The translations under genes were made by a program, and so were the position numbers. Under the pieces are notes generated by a model. It had not been told where the DNA came from and did not search any database. It saw only the letters and a program-made list of their open reading frames with translations. Shown here in pieces: positions 26,252-39,932 of a stretch of DNA of 64,000 nucleotides. Origin of the DNA: Histoplasma ohiense (Eukaryota; Ascomycota; Eurotiomycetes; Onygenales; Ajellomycetaceae); the NCBI GenBank assembly GCA_017607445.1, contig JAEVHH010000002.1, positions 6,540,001 through 6,604,000 on the forward strand. The letters are read 5' to 3'. Position 1 is the first letter of the stretch. The number at the start of each line of letters is the position of its first letter.

Positions 26252-28005
26252 CACGCAGAGACCTGCCTGTGCTGTTGTGTAACTTATTTCTTATTTTCTA
26301 TCTCCTCTCCTTTCTTGAACACCGAGGTAAAAGTAGAATAGATATAAGGCGTAGATCGTGTCTGCTATAAACAGCTCAGAAGGGCAGGGGAAGGAGTTAT
26401 GAAGAGGAATAAGCAGAGCGGTAGAGCGGTTTCTAGCCGTGGCCAAGTGAGGCAGAATCCAAAATGATCTAAAAAAGGGACGTAGTGCGATCCAGAGCCC
26501 GAATAATCAAAACGACGGTGGACAGTAGGCCTATTCGGATATGTAGGTCTATGTGAACTGCGCCGAAACAGTGATGGTCAGTATTATTTGAGGGGCTGTA
26601 CAAATGTCGCATGGAATGACCGACCAGAGAAAAAGCTTCTAACAACACCGCGGGATAAAATACAGCGTACAGACTAAACGATATCAGACGATATTGTATA
26701 GGTCAGATAACAGTATGAATAGAGCCGCAGTCCGATGAACACTATCTCAATCTTTACGGCTCCGTGTCAAAAAGGACGGAGTTTGGGTTTCCACTTTGAC
26801 GTCAATCTAATCCAGACAAAAGTTAAAAATTGTGATATGGGTCTTCTTGCAAGAAGGAAGGCGTACCTGACGATAACGCTGGAGGCAAAAAAAAAAAAAA
26901 AGGGCAAGATCCGGCTAGGAAGTGGGAACGTCGATGGCTTTATAAATCATCGGCTGGGATTCCTGATCTGACAGGAGGATCCTGAAACCGAAAACCGCTC
27001 CGCCCCTCCCCATCCCCATCCCCCTCCACCCCCAAAAATAGCGTAAGGTTCTTAAGAGGCTTCAGACGGACCCGTAGATACTGGGAAGTCTGGGCTCTTG
27101 GCGAAGGAGGCTGCTCAATCACAGCGCTTCATGGGATTTATTTTCTTCTTCCCCCCACACTTTTCTCGCAAGATTCTCTTCATTCCCCTACTCAACCAGA
27201 TCGCGGTTTGTCAGTTTTGGACACTCCATCCCACATACAACTCTGAAAGCGGCGCGGAATGGCGAGGTATTGATTGGTCCATGGTTGCGGCCACACTGGC
27301 AACCTTGGCATCTGGCCGCCTATCCTTCTACGCGGCATTCTCAATGACGGTCCAAGGTTTATGCCATGTTTTCGCAGACACAGAATCTGCTTGTGGTGGA
27401 TTGTTTTTGGGGCGTTCGTCGGAATACTATCTATCATCCATCATCCTTGCATCTCGAAGTCGTTCAGAAGGCAGTTAGTGCCTTGGCGGTTGTCGCATTT
27501 CACATGTTGCTTGGGGTTCGCCACGCTGGGGCGGGCAGATGAGATAAGTCGACATGGGACAGCGGTACCGAGATGGTGGTTGCGTATGTTGCCACGGGAA
27601 ACAATCACCATATATCTTCTTTCTTTCTCCCCACGCTGTAAGAGCTCCCGCCAACTCTCCCCGGAGCGACATCTATCGCCATCTCACCCTCGTCAGCTTC
27701 CCTCTTTCTCCTCGGCGGACGATGTTCCACCGCAGCCAAGAGCCAAGCCTATTTCCCATTGGATAGCGGAGAGGAAGCCTCGCCACGTGATGCACTGATG
27801 TTGCTGCCAATAACCTTGGAACGCCCCGCCAGATCCCAGAAACCAATCACGATGCGGCCTGGCACGAGATGGGGCGAGTTTGACGTCGTCGTGCATGAGA
27901 GGAGCGGCCTGAGCAGCGGAAACATCTTGGCATGCCAAGAGGTCTTCTGTTTTCGCTGACAACGACCGGGGCCTTGGGACAGCGGCCTGGCGCTCTGGAT
28001 CTCCG

Positions 28006-28044
28006 CGAAGGAGGACGAAGGAGGACGAAGGAGGACGAAGGAGG
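28006..28044. repeat. Tandem 10-bp repeat (CGAAGGAGGA)
   Basis: Three full perfect units and a partial fourth. Confidence 0.95.
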
Positions 28045-28201
28045 GCCAGGCCTTACGAAGTAACCAAGGCATGCATTGCGTGCTTCCCACCCAAAGATAA
28101 GCACCTGGAAGTTCAAGGAAACTAGAAGCCGGAGGAAGCGCTCTGTTTCCACGTTTTGGCCATCAAATCTTTGGAGAGATTTGGTTCAGCCATGCAGCTA
28201 A

Positions 28202-29099
28202 TACGGAGTGGCTCATGCAGGCCTGTAGCCTGGTGAATGGGGGGATTTTGTGCGAAAATCCTCTGATGTTGATTTAATTCTGAATCTCGCAATTTCCGAT
28301 ACCCATGCACGCATTGCGAGTTTTACCTAACTAATGAAACAAACAATCCGAAAATCTGATCCACGAATATCCTGACACAAAGAGAGCGTGCCTCCAACCC
28401 AACAAAGTAAGAGAAAATACTCCGTAGTGAGAGAAAAAGCGGATAAAATTTATCAATCGCACGTCCAGGAGCAACACAGCGGGCTGAGCATACACCGCAA
28501 CTCCCTCGCTGGCCCGTTTGTCGCCTGTAACTATCATGCATCAACATACCAATATGCATCAGTACGTGGGGTATTGGGCATCCAGCCCCTCCCAACCCTA
28601 CACAGTCTTCCTATCCAACATGTATAACTTTCCGACACTCTTCCCTGCCGTTGCCACCTCCGGGGGCCGGGCCGGGGGGAACCTAGCGGAAAACGCTTGC
28701 TGATACTTCCAACCAACCAACCCGACTACTTGCCGAATAACTCAACAAATACGGAGTACGTAGATAAGGATTAAGATAAAGATAAATAAGACAAATTAAA
28801 ATTAAAATCATAATTAAATATCGATATATAGGAGTCTGTCACGAATCTCAAACCCAGCCCTTTTTCCTCAATTCCTGGCATCCTCTTCTCTTGGCTCAGA
28901 GCAAAAAAAAAAAAAAAAATAAATAAAATAAAATAAAATAAAATAAAATAACAGAGTAAAAAAGAGCGCCGATAACAGTTCTGGATCTCATCGATTCGGT
29001 AATCCACCAGCTCACTAGTATGTGGTATATCTCTATCCGGGCCGTGTGTAGCGTGGGGTGTTTCTGTACGAAGACGAGCTTATTTGTGCTATACGGAGT
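28202..29099. repeat. Cluster of the motif TACGGAGT / ACTCCGTA
   Basis: Copies at 28202-28209 (+), 28419-28426 (as ACTCCGTA), 28750-28757 (+) and 29092-29099 (+, followed by a near repeat ACGGAGCA). Two to three copies of an 8-mer pair would be expected by chance in the whole window; four fall within 0.9 kb. Function unknown. Confidence 0.6.
28903..28951. repeat. A run followed by AAAAT microsatellite
   Basis: About 17 A residues followed by six to seven AAAAT units. Confidence 0.95.
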
Positions 29100-30372
29100 A
29101 CGGAGCACATGGACGGTGCAGCACACCCATCTCTCTTCTTTCCAAGGCCCCATGATGACATGGGACAGACAGGCTCTCGGTCCCGTGTTGAATAACATTA
29201 CCCAAAACCCCGTTACAGGAGCCCTGAAATGGACCAAGGCCGAGGCCGGAGAAGGAGTTGGAAGATCTGTTTTATTTATGCACCGGAAAGGTAAGGCGGG
29301 AGGGGAGGTGTTTCTTCTGCTTTTCATTTGTTCCCGGTCTTACTGTTTTTATATCCACTGGAGAGGGGATAACCCCCATACTACTCAACGAAGAGCCTGG
29401 GGGTCATCAACAAGGGGTAGGTAGGTAAGATCTTCTTGAAGGCAGAATAGGAATTTCAGTCTGTCTTAATATTTATGGAGCTTGACCATGCAGGTTCAAC
29501 CCTATCTATCTCACAAACCTAGGGCGGAGTAAAAATAAGTAAAAATCTATGCACAATGCGCATGCCGACCCAATATACTGGGACTCAAAAGGACCCCAAA
29601 ATCTAGTTATCTTACAGGCTTGCAGTCAGCATTAGGGATGCCAAACAATCTTTCTATTTCTGAATTTAATTTATGCAGGACCTATCTTACAGATTGTACT
29701 GCTACTACCGTATATACAAAGTTCCAGACCCGCGCTTGTCTGCATCGTTGATTCAGTTACTCATATGTAGTGTACAGGCACAAAATTCTATGGGATTCCT
29801 GGAACAAGCCAAGGGAAAGCAACCAAAAATGCTCTTCTTCCCCCCACAAAAAGATAGAATTCAAACGAAAGTAAGGACAAAGCCAAACTCACCCACCTGG
29901 GGATAAGCTGGACGTAGCGCGGGGTTCCTGCATCTTCCCGTAAGTAATTATTGGACGTACCGGGATCGAGTTGGATAGAAAAAATCCAACGGTAAGATTC
30001 GATATAGAAATCTCGAACGGTGAGGAAGTGGGGGCTGGAGATGAGAGCCCTCGTGCCTGATTTGCCACGAATACCTAGGGGATAAGTAAATAAAGATATA
30101 TCTGGGTTTCCGTAGCTTCGTTTTTCTCCATGTTTTTTCACTTTTGTGTGTTTCCATGTTCACAGCCCATGTCCCCCCTTCTCCACGGATTGTTGAGGGC
30201 ATGTTTATTCCGGGTGGGGGGAGAGAAGAGAAAGAGCAAAAAAAGAGCCTTTCGTCCCTCATGCAAAAACCCAATTTTGTCACGTACGTCTTTTGTATGG
30301 ACACAAAGAGTGGATCGGTTGAAAAAAGAGTACAAAAGGAAAGCATTTTCTTTCTGCTCCCCGAAATCAACC

Positions 30373-33349
30373 CTACTTCCTTCCCTTCCCCTTCCCTCTC
30401 TTTCTCCTCCCACCCGCTCCCGCCCCTTCCTCCGGCTCCGGAACACTAACTGTCCCCTCAACCACATCCTCCCCCTGATCCCTCAGCCTCTCCGCACCAC
30501 TAATAAAAAAGCTCAAATCGCGATTCTGTTCCCGCAAATCCTCATTCGCAACTGTCAACTTCTGCACCTCCCCATTCAAAAACTCCACCTTCTCCAGCAG
30601 ACTGCCATTCAAAGCCTTCTCCTCGCGCCACTCCTTCTCCATCCGATGCGCCATGGTCTCAAACTTCTCCGCCCGCCGCTCCGCACGACCCTTGTCGCGC
30701 TCGAGATTCGGTATCGTCTCCTTGAGAAGCGTGTCATACTGCGCCTGTATCGCAGCGAGGTTCTTCGTTGCCGTTTCCGCAGCCTCTTGGGCAGCGGTGG
30801 CAGCTGCGTTCGCGACTGATGCTTTGTCAGCCGCACGCTCGACGACTTCTTCAAAATAGGTCCGTTGACTTTCCAACTGGCTCGTGAGCAGGTGTGTATA
30901 TTCCACACTCATGTTCTCCAGCTTCTCACGGGGGACCGCGTCGGCCCAGTCCGGCGGGTCAAGCGCACTCTCTCCCGCTGCGGGCAACTCGACAAGTTTG
31001 CCGTCGGACTTGTTTTGAATGATCCGGTGCACGTAGCCGTCGCCCACGTAGTCCCAGACACGTTGAGAAGCAAGGTCCATGGCAAATGCGTGGGAAGTGT
31101 CCTTGAAGTGTGCAAAGGCATGAGCTTCGTCATAGCGGCCGCAGCCAATGTTGCCGCATATCAAACATAACCACAGATTCACCTCGGAATGGCACACACG
31201 ACACTCTGCGGGGCCCTGATCGAAATCAAAGGCATGAGCTGCCCTCTTGCCGAATTCGTCCTGCGTATACCGGCAAACAGGACATCCGCTGCCTTTCCAC
31301 TTCTGCAGGCATGTACAGTGGAAAACATGCTGGCAAATGATCGTAAGCAAGCCTGTCGTCTCATCCATGCGCTCTAGGCAGACGGGGCATGTCGGTAACT
31401 CTATCAGCGAGGGCGTTGGAGGTGCCAATGGTTTCGTAGACAGTGAAGTTGAAGAAAGCGTACTCGATTGAGGAGGGGGGGATGCTGAGGGTACTAGGCC
31501 CTGATTCGTTGTTGCGGGCGTAAAGGGGTCATTATTCATATCCGGAAACTTGCTCTCTGTCCCCGGTGCTTCGACCTGAATCTCGACGGTTTTCACAAAT
31601 ACGACATGACACGTTTCAGGCTGTAAAAATAACATAGCAAAATAATGCAAACTTCAGCAACAAATCCAGAGCAAGGATCGAGCCCCTATCGAACAGGAAA
31701 AAAAGAAGAAAAAAAGGGGCAGACAGCTCACCTCCATTGAATTGAACACCTTCCCGTTCCAAACTCGCTGCCACTCCTTCGCCCTTTTCCCGCTCCGAAA
31801 CTTCATTAAAACCATATACCGATTTGCCCGCGCCGTCCTTATCATCCGAAAGTGGCTAACCTCATCCCTCGTCTGGTCGCCTACAAACCCTAAAAAGTCC
31901 GACGGAGACATATACGACGGGACCGCGAGTATGCACAAAGTGGTACAGTCCTCCGTGGAATGGGAGGCCGCGTCTGTTACTGCTGAAGATCCGGATCCTC
32001 TAGACCCAGCGTTTTCGTCATCAGCAAGGCCATATTTCCTGCCAACATTGTTGCTGGAATGGCTGTCAAGCATCGCACTCCGCGTGAGCGCCGACCCCTT
32101 CAGAAATGACGGGTCATCGTCGTCCCTGTAAAGGGTAGAAGTTTCCGCTGCATCACGGAATAAATGTACGATCCCCCACGCGCTATCTGAAACTTTCTGG
32201 TCGAGCGGGACATATCTGCCCTTTGTAGCTAGGCCCCCGATGACGTTTGTTCCAATGCCCTTGGCTATCGGGTTATTATTATTATTGCTGCTGCTGTTGT
32301 TGTTTCCTTTGGTAGCTGGTTGTTGAGGCTGCTGGGGTTGGTGGTTGGTGGTTGTGGCTGTTTGTTGTTGACTCTGGGTCTGGGATTGTTTCTGGTTCTG
32401 GTTTTGTTCTGGAACAACCATGTCGATGCACTCGATGGAGATTTGATCGAGGCGTTTGTCGTTTGCAAGCCTGGAAGTGGGCGTAATAGGTTGAGTTTTG
32501 GATGCGGTGTTGGCAAGAGTCTCATGGACTTGCTGAGGGTGATGAGCGCCAACTATCTCGGACTGAGGAGAGGGAGGTGTAGCCGGAGCTGTAGTTGTAG
32601 TTGTAGTTGTATTTGTAGCTGTAAAAGATGTCGATGTACAAGTTCCCAACGAAGCTTGACATTGATGGCGTCCGCTCGAGCTCGAATCTTTGCCTACTTT
32701 ATTCAAGAAAGCAACGAACCACAAGATTCACCTAGTTAGTCGACAAGTTCATATCCTACCAACAACTATGTTCGGAATTCACAATGAAAAAATATGTAAC
32801 AATAACACCCAACTAGTAACTAGGATTCCTCTTCAACGAATTAGAGAAAACGGGGAACTGAAAATGATGAAACTCACCACCGCCTCCAACAAGATCCCTA
32901 TCAATCTCCCCTCCGCCGCTATTCCCGTTGCTATTTCCGCCCCTAAAATTCTTCCTCCTCAGATGGCGATTGCTATTTCTATTATTCTGGTTATTATGGC
33001 AATCCCAATCGTCACCACCCCTTGCCCCCTTGCCAGCAGACCCCCTAGCTCTCCTCTTATGACCGTTCCGGAAAGGTTGTAACGCGTCACAGAACCCCCG
33101 AAGTGTGACGTCGATGTCGTTTTTGTCTGATCCGTCGAGCAGGAGGCGTAGCTGAGAAGGATGTGGATGTGGATGCGACGAGGATGGCGAGAATGGCGAA
33201 AAGGTATCAGGGTTATCGTTCTCGTATTGAATGGCAACCGGGCCGTGCTCGTCGGCCGCTAGAGTCGGAGTATTATTGTTATTATTGTTATTATTACCGC
33301 CACCAGCTATCAGCAATTCCAGGAGAATATGGTAGAAGTATGAGGGCAT
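30373..33349 (-). CDS. ETP1: BRAP2/ETP1-like RING-type E3 ubiquitin ligase
   Basis: Exons on the minus strand: 33349-32878, 32693-31732, 31620-30373 (893 aa); GT-AG introns of 184 and 111 nt. The intron 1 acceptor may be TAG or the AAG three bases earlier, both in frame. Human BRAP2 (IMP) regulates Ras signalling and yeast ETP1 is linked to ethanol tolerance; these cytosolic ligases bind ubiquitin. Domains in order: low-complexity N-terminus with Asn, His, Thr and Gln runs (residues 1-310), BRAP2 RNA-recognition-like fold (TTLCILAVPSYMSPSDFLGF to MVLMKFRSG), C3H2C3 RING (CPVCLERMD...CQHVFHCTCLQKW...CPVC, about 556-600), UBP-type zinc finger (CRVC...CLICGNIGCGRY...H, about 615-675) and a long Glu/Arg/Ala coiled coil (about 720-860). 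The tail is a basic GRRKRGKGKGRK. The order is exactly that of the family. The N-terminal extension is poorly conserved in type and unusually long, with trinucleotide-repeat origin visible in the DNA. Confidence 0.93.
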
Positions 33350-33936
33350 CCCGAGTCAACTCATGTGAGCGGGTGAAAATATGGATATTAGCTGTTTCCT
33401 TCGTCTGAATTTCACGCCATCACAGCAGGCAATGAGTTGGCTTGCAGTTTAGGTTATTAACAAAAACGTAGCTGCAATGGCGGGTGGCATAGGCTGTTGG
33501 TTTATTCTCAATCCTTGAGCGATGTCGCAGAGCACCTGGCAGCTTATTTCCATAGTCACGTGGCATGACGCAACCTTGGAAACTTTCCGACATTCCCAGT
33601 CAGGCTTCGGAACTACACCGAAACGAAGGTCTACGGTTACTGCCTGGTGTATTCGCACTTCTATACTCTACGAGAGGAAAGGAGAATAGAAAAATGAAAT
33701 GAGAGAAGAGAGTTTGTTTGGATTGTTACGAGGAGTCGACAAAAAGGACGTAGTTTATGTGATGTAGATAGCTAAGTGTAAATGAATGCATGGCGTGTCG
33801 TAATTTGTTCATAAAAAGAATCCATCCCCAATGACCAATGACGCCAAGCCGGTAGTTTTATTTGTCCCAGCGTAGAAAAAGAAGGAACAAGAGAAGGAAA
33901 AAAAAATGTAGAACACAATGCCAGGAATAAATGTAT
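33350..33936. other. Intergenic region, no gene seen
   Basis: About 0.6 kb between the RING ligase start and the polyubiquitin 3' end; it must carry the ligase promoter and the ubiquitin terminator. Confidence 0.6.
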
Positions 33937-35024
<1,088 letters not shown>

Positions 35025-35192
35025 GGTGGCGGGTTTGGAGTTGAGGAGAGATGATGGTGAGTCAGTGGCAGAATGGAAGAGTGGGGGTTGTAACGGATCC
35101 CAAGGGTACAGAGTTGATCGATGAGATAGTTAGAAACCGGCTGAGGGAAAAAGCAGAGACAGAGATGCCAGTGACGCGGGCGAAGGAGACAG

Positions 35193-35231
35193 GGTGATGA
35201 TGATGATGGTGATGGTGGTGATGATGATGGG
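35193..35231. repeat. GATGATGGT-type microsatellite upstream of polyubiquitin
   Basis: Imperfect GATGAT/GATGGT/GGTGAT units 170-205 bp upstream of the ubiquitin ATG. Confidence 0.85.
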
Positions 35232-37364
35232 AAGGAGGAAGCGAGGAGGAAGGAAGTTAGTGGAATGGAGACGGGGCCCTGGGGTTTAAGTACCCAGGTA
35301 TAACCATGGATGTCAGCAGACTGCCAAAAGAGGCTGGGTTGGAGGCGAAGTTGGTTCTGATTAGTCACGGCCACTCTGTGTGCTGCCTGGCTGGTGACGT
35401 TTTGGAATCTTGGCGAAGTTGGTGGAACCAGCAACACTGGCTCAGACATATCGAGGTGAAACACTATCACCACTTTTCCCATACGCAGGCAGACACCGTC
35501 CTGATCATGCTAGACGGACAGTCCCGACCAGTTCCTCGCTTCAACCGCATCCATGCCCTTCCAGCCATAATAACTTGAATATTCTTCTCATTCCTCAAGG
35601 GAGAGGGAAAGAAAAAGAAACACTTCCACCGTCTTCTACGAATCAGAATGAAAAGGCCAAGGAAGTTCCAAGCAACTATGTCCGATATGATACCTTCAAA
35701 GATTTTTGACAATGAAAAAAAATCTCTAAAAGATAAAAACCCGTGGAAAAACAAGAACGATCAACGGGTCGAGGGAGGAGGGGCCCTGAGGGAGGCTGTA
35801 AGCCGAGTGATGGAACTCTAATCTATATACAGAATACCCAGAATACTTCGAAGGATTCTAGTTAGTGGAGGACTTACTCATCTGGAAAGAGAAAGAACGT
35901 GAGTGCAAATTCTGAGAATGTTTTCATCTATGGAATTGGTTCTTGAATCTCGATTTAGGAGGTATCTGACGAGGAGATTCTATCATGCAGCTTTGATAAC
36001 TAGTTAATTAAAATAGTATTTTAGCAATCAATCTCTATTTAGTTAGCAAGCTTCATCGGTATTTGAAACTGATATCAGGTCTGTTGTAAATTCTGAAAGT
36101 TTAATTGCTACAATAGAAGATAGTATCGCTATTACAATGAAGAGCTTGATATCATGAATGGCTACAATAAAGTGATCTATGATTCAACAGGTTCTTAAAC
36201 GCTCTTTGGCATTCCAGTAATTTACCAAGGGTGCACATTGAATAAACTTCATTTATTTCATGTGGATTTATATATTTTGAAGCACAAAATGGTGTTTCGA
36301 GAGCAGTTGTGATCCACCACAAGGTCCCCAGATCTTTGGGCCCGAACACATCCATGGATAGGAAGCTTAAGGGGCCAATAATAGGTGGGGAAGCTCGAAA
36401 ACATTATTGTCCCGAACTCTCAAAGTGGAAATAAAGCATGTCAGAATCAAGTGAAATTAAAATGCAGCAAATGCAATTCGAGTAGAAGATGGCGATCATC
36501 AGCATCAGAATGAACAATGAAATGACGAAAATACAGAACAGAACAGAACAGAACAGAACAGAATAGGTAGAGTGAGCATGAGTAGGAAGATAAAAGATAC
36601 TATTCATCATACGGATCAAAATGGGTTGGGATTGGTTAAGCTTAGTTATATCATTGTCATTTGTTTGTGATCCCCTGGGCGGCATCAAACGATGTCATAA
36701 AACCAATGTAGATTTTACTCGTGATCATCGTAGCCATCGCTGTCGTCATCGTCATCGTCGGTTTCATTTTTCTTCGTTTCGTCCTTGCTGCGCAGGAATA
36801 AAAGGCGAGCGAGAAAAGAAGAAGGCAAGAAGAAAAACGTGTACACATGTCCTATGCAAATAAATAAATGAATAAAGTAAGAAGTCAAGTTAAATATCAA
36901 AAACATAAGGTATATCACTTAAGAAAAAGGGATATCTGGATTCCAAAGCATTAACGAGGTTATGTTAAAAGACAAACAAAGGTAATCTCACAAAATATGA
37001 CAAAATGTTAGAAAAACGAGGGGTAAAAAGGAAAAGGTAAAAATTAAAACAAATGGAAAATCGAGAACTAAACGAGTGAAAGGTCCAGCCAAAGGGTTTC
37101 ATGCGGAGCCGTGTTGGGCGTGGTTGTACGTCATTCGTCTCATTCATTCATAGAATTCATGGGTAATGTATCTCATACCAGTCGTAGCAGATGCTATACA
37201 TTGCTTTCGTAAAATTGTACTTTTTTCGCGCATGGTTGGGTGGAAGGCCGTCAGAACAAAAAAGCAGATTATATCATAAAAACAAAGATCCTTGGAGGTT
37301 CTCATGCGTAAAAAGAGGTCCTAATAGATAAACGACATCCAGATAAAAAATGGCATGTCCAATT
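35232..37364. other. Intergenic region, no gene seen
   Basis: Apart from the site above, about 2.1 kb between polyubiquitin and the zinc-cluster gene shows no supported gene. A CAGAA pentamer repeat (about six units) lies at 36534-36562. The stretch 36000-36300 is somewhat AT-rich with a 67-codon minus-strand frame without a recognisable domain. Confidence 0.55.
35404..35428. promoter_or_regulatory. Possible step-type heat-shock element upstream of polyubiquitin
   Basis: Three nGAAn pentamers in exact 10-bp register: GGAAT (35404), CGAAG (35414) and GGAAC (35424), separated by 5-bp spacers. This is the step-type arrangement nGAAn-5-nGAAn-5-nGAAn recognised by fungal HSF1. It lies 380-405 bp upstream of the ATG of a gene that is heat-inducible in yeast. 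A chance match somewhere in 64 kb is not rare, so the location is the main support. Confidence 0.5.
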
Positions 37365-39932
37365 TTAGTTCGCACGAATAACCAGTCTCGAGACAAATTT
37401 ATTTGATAAACAGTCGAAATCGTTGCGATCGAATGTTGGCTTGCTGCGAGTTCGAAGATAGGATTCTGTAGAATTTAATTGGTTAGATTGTGTGCACGAA
37501 AAACTTGCCAGCACATAATCTTGGAGCTTACCATATTTGGTAACATGCTGGCGAACCTCCGTCATAGTATCGCAGACATCAACATTCGAGCCAAGGAGGT
37601 GATGATGCTTGCTGGAATCCCATTCGGTGAATGCCGGAAGTTTCTGTGAAATTGCTTGGAAGAGGCCAACGATAACACCGACAGGGGTTGTTTCCATATC
37701 AGTGCAGAATTTGTCCGCGGCCGCAGCATCCTAATCACATCAAGGTTAAATTAACAGAGGCCAAACGAAATATATATAAATTTAATCAAAGGCAGGCTTA
37801 CAGGAACACGATAATGGCAATCAAACTGCATCTCCTCCCACACTGCAAGCAGTATGGAGGCGAGGAGGAAGATGGTTGGCCAGTTTTTCAGCTTGTCACC
37901 ACTGTAAACACTGGAATAAAGAGCTGATAGTTCCTCCAGAACATCTTTTTGCAATTCTCGCCACATAGTAGCCAAGCCATACTTGATTTGGAAATTAATC
38001 ATGACTGGCGCCATTATTTTGCCATTGTACCTTGATGTCTCATCGTCGACCTTGCCAGTAAAGTCCTCAATTTCACCGACTCCTTCGGCCATGGTAACAT
38101 GTGTGGTGAGGTTGTAGGCAAGTATGAGCTTCAGTGCCTTCCGGATAACTAGGAGCTTAGTTCGAGAGTAATACCGGAAGGTACTCTTCAGCATCTGCGT
38201 CAGGAACGGAGTGCCAGTGAAGTATTCCTCGACAAATTTCTCGAAACTCCCCTCACAGTCAATATGTTTGTCAAGGTAATCCGAAAGCATCGCGGGCGTA
38301 ATCCCTTCCATCCCAGCTGATAATTTTGCGGTAGCGAGTTCGAAGCTGTTAGGATTGCGTTGCATGGATTCCACCCAATCAATGTTGAAGCACTCTTCAT
38401 CACGGACATAAACTTCCCGAGCAGTGACAGGAATCACCTGACCGTAACCATGGGTGATGAAGAGTATTCTCTCAACATCAGAGAAACCTTTGATATTGCC
38501 CACAGAGAAGCCTAGAGTAACATGACGTTCATAATCGGCTTTCCAGTCTTTCATGAAGTAGCCGATTTCTTTGATGTCAATGCGAGTGCAAGGAACTTGC
38601 CAAAGCCTGGCATGTGATGGCTGACAACCCGCACACGGCTCTCCTTTGTCACACTATATCAAGAGTTAGGTATCTGAAACATGGATGAATGAAAGAAGGT
38701 GGGATGGGAGTGGGGTGTTGTGATTAACATACAGTCTTCTTGAGGAACTTGCATCGCAAACAAGCTCTCAATTTTCGTATTTCACTGGCTTGTTTCCGCT
38801 GGTCCGGCTTAAGCGGGCCCTTTCGTTTCCCCACGCGTTTCTCAGTCTCCGGTTTTCCAGACTGAGATTGCTTTCGCACTTTGGTTTCTGAGGTCTTTGC
38901 CGCAATAGGGCTCTTGCGGGATGGTTTTCTACTTGGAGGAGAAGACGACGCCTGTGACGTCGGGGACCTGGAAGGCGACGAAGATTTCTTGACCGGAATG
39001 GGTCTGACGATGGCAACAGGGCTCACGGCAACGGGAGAGGACGACCCATGGGAGGCCAGGTCACATGACAGCCTTCGATTTATGGCGTTGTACTCAGCCT
39101 CGAGATTCGATTCTGAACTTGGCGAATTTATCGGATGAGAAAAGTCCGTAAAACTGCCAAACGAGTTTCTTGGGTTGTGAGGATCCAGATCGGAGTATGA
39201 CGACTCGGACAGGCTTCTATTATGCAAGGTTTCGTTTGGGTTGATGAAGATGGCCTGTTCGTGGTATGGCGAGTCGAGTGACCTACGATTCTCGATGGCT
39301 GTCCAGCCATTATCGCTGCTCGAACTGGTCAAGGAACGGACTTCCAAATACGTATCTGTGGGAGAGCTACTGCCCTGGATACTCTGGGAAGTGTAAGATA
39401 CATCTGGAAGGCCATCCATTGTCGGAAAGGACATGAGATCCGCGTGGAAATCCTGGAAGGTGAAGGGTATCATATCGACTGGTGGTGCAGAGAGAGGAAC
39501 GTGGTAGGGCCCGTCGAGTAGGCTGGGACCCAGCTGAGCCTGGGTAACAGCTGGCATGAGATCGATTGGAGAAGCCTGGAGCGGGATCGAATAAGAGGAA
39601 GTGAATTGGGGAGCTGAAGAGGCCTCAGCTTGCGAATACGGGAGATGGAGGGGTTGTATACTATTTTGAAACTCCCAGTCGCTGATGAGATCGTGGTCGT
39701 GCGCTACAGCGGTGTCAAAGTGGTGACCGCTGGTTTGAAGAGGCGAGATATGTCTCCTACCATCGACGCGATGATGCTGGTGCTGGTTCTGGTGCTGATG
39801 ATGGTGGTGTTGTTGGTGGTGCTGGGTCGGGCGATGGCCCACCGCCACGGACCACGTAGGGGCAGACATGTATCCTCGAGAATCATAATCGAGGCTGACG
39901 ATGCCATCGTTGGTTAGATCTACATCACCCAT
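37365..39932 (-). CDS. Zn(II)2Cys6 zinc-cluster transcription regulator with an internal DNA-binding domain
   Basis: Exons on the minus strand: 39932-38733, 38653-37802, 37730-37532, 37465-37365 (783 aa); three GT-AG introns of 79, 71 and 66 nt with consistent phases. The start is the ATG at 39932 (MGDVDLTNDGIVSL); the in-frame upstream extension has no ATG. Residues 1-380 are low-complexity (His/Gln run near 40-60, Ser/Pro-rich, then basic KRKGPLKPDQRKQ). The six-cysteine cluster is C391-x2-C394-x6-C401-x5-C407-x2-C410-x11-C422, which binds two zinc ions and contacts CGG-type DNA half sites in this family. Intron 1 falls immediately before C401, splitting the cluster. The remaining 360 residues are mixed helical and probably regulatory. 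The cluster is in the middle of the protein rather than near the N-terminus, and the last spacing (11) is longer than the usual 6-9. Targets unknown. Confidence 0.92.

Larger units (their letters stand above)
26252..30372. other. Long intergenic region with simple repeats, no gene seen
   Basis: About 4.1 kb between the ENA start and the 3' end of the RING ligase gene. The left part must carry the ENA promoter, which in this family is salt- and pH-responsive in other fungi; I did not find a convincing regulator site. It contains a tandem CGAAGGAGGA repeat, a cluster of TACGGAGT motifs and an AAAAT run (separate entries). Frames up to 174 codons exist but lack ATG starts or domains. Confidence 0.55.

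Noticed and set aside
27274..27798. 174-codon plus-strand frame
   Set aside because: No ATG at its open start, no domain, and equally long frames on other strands around it.
36152..36355. 67-codon minus-strand frame that vaguely resembles a retroelement pol fragment
   Set aside because: Too short and without a diagnostic motif; host-like CpG content around it.
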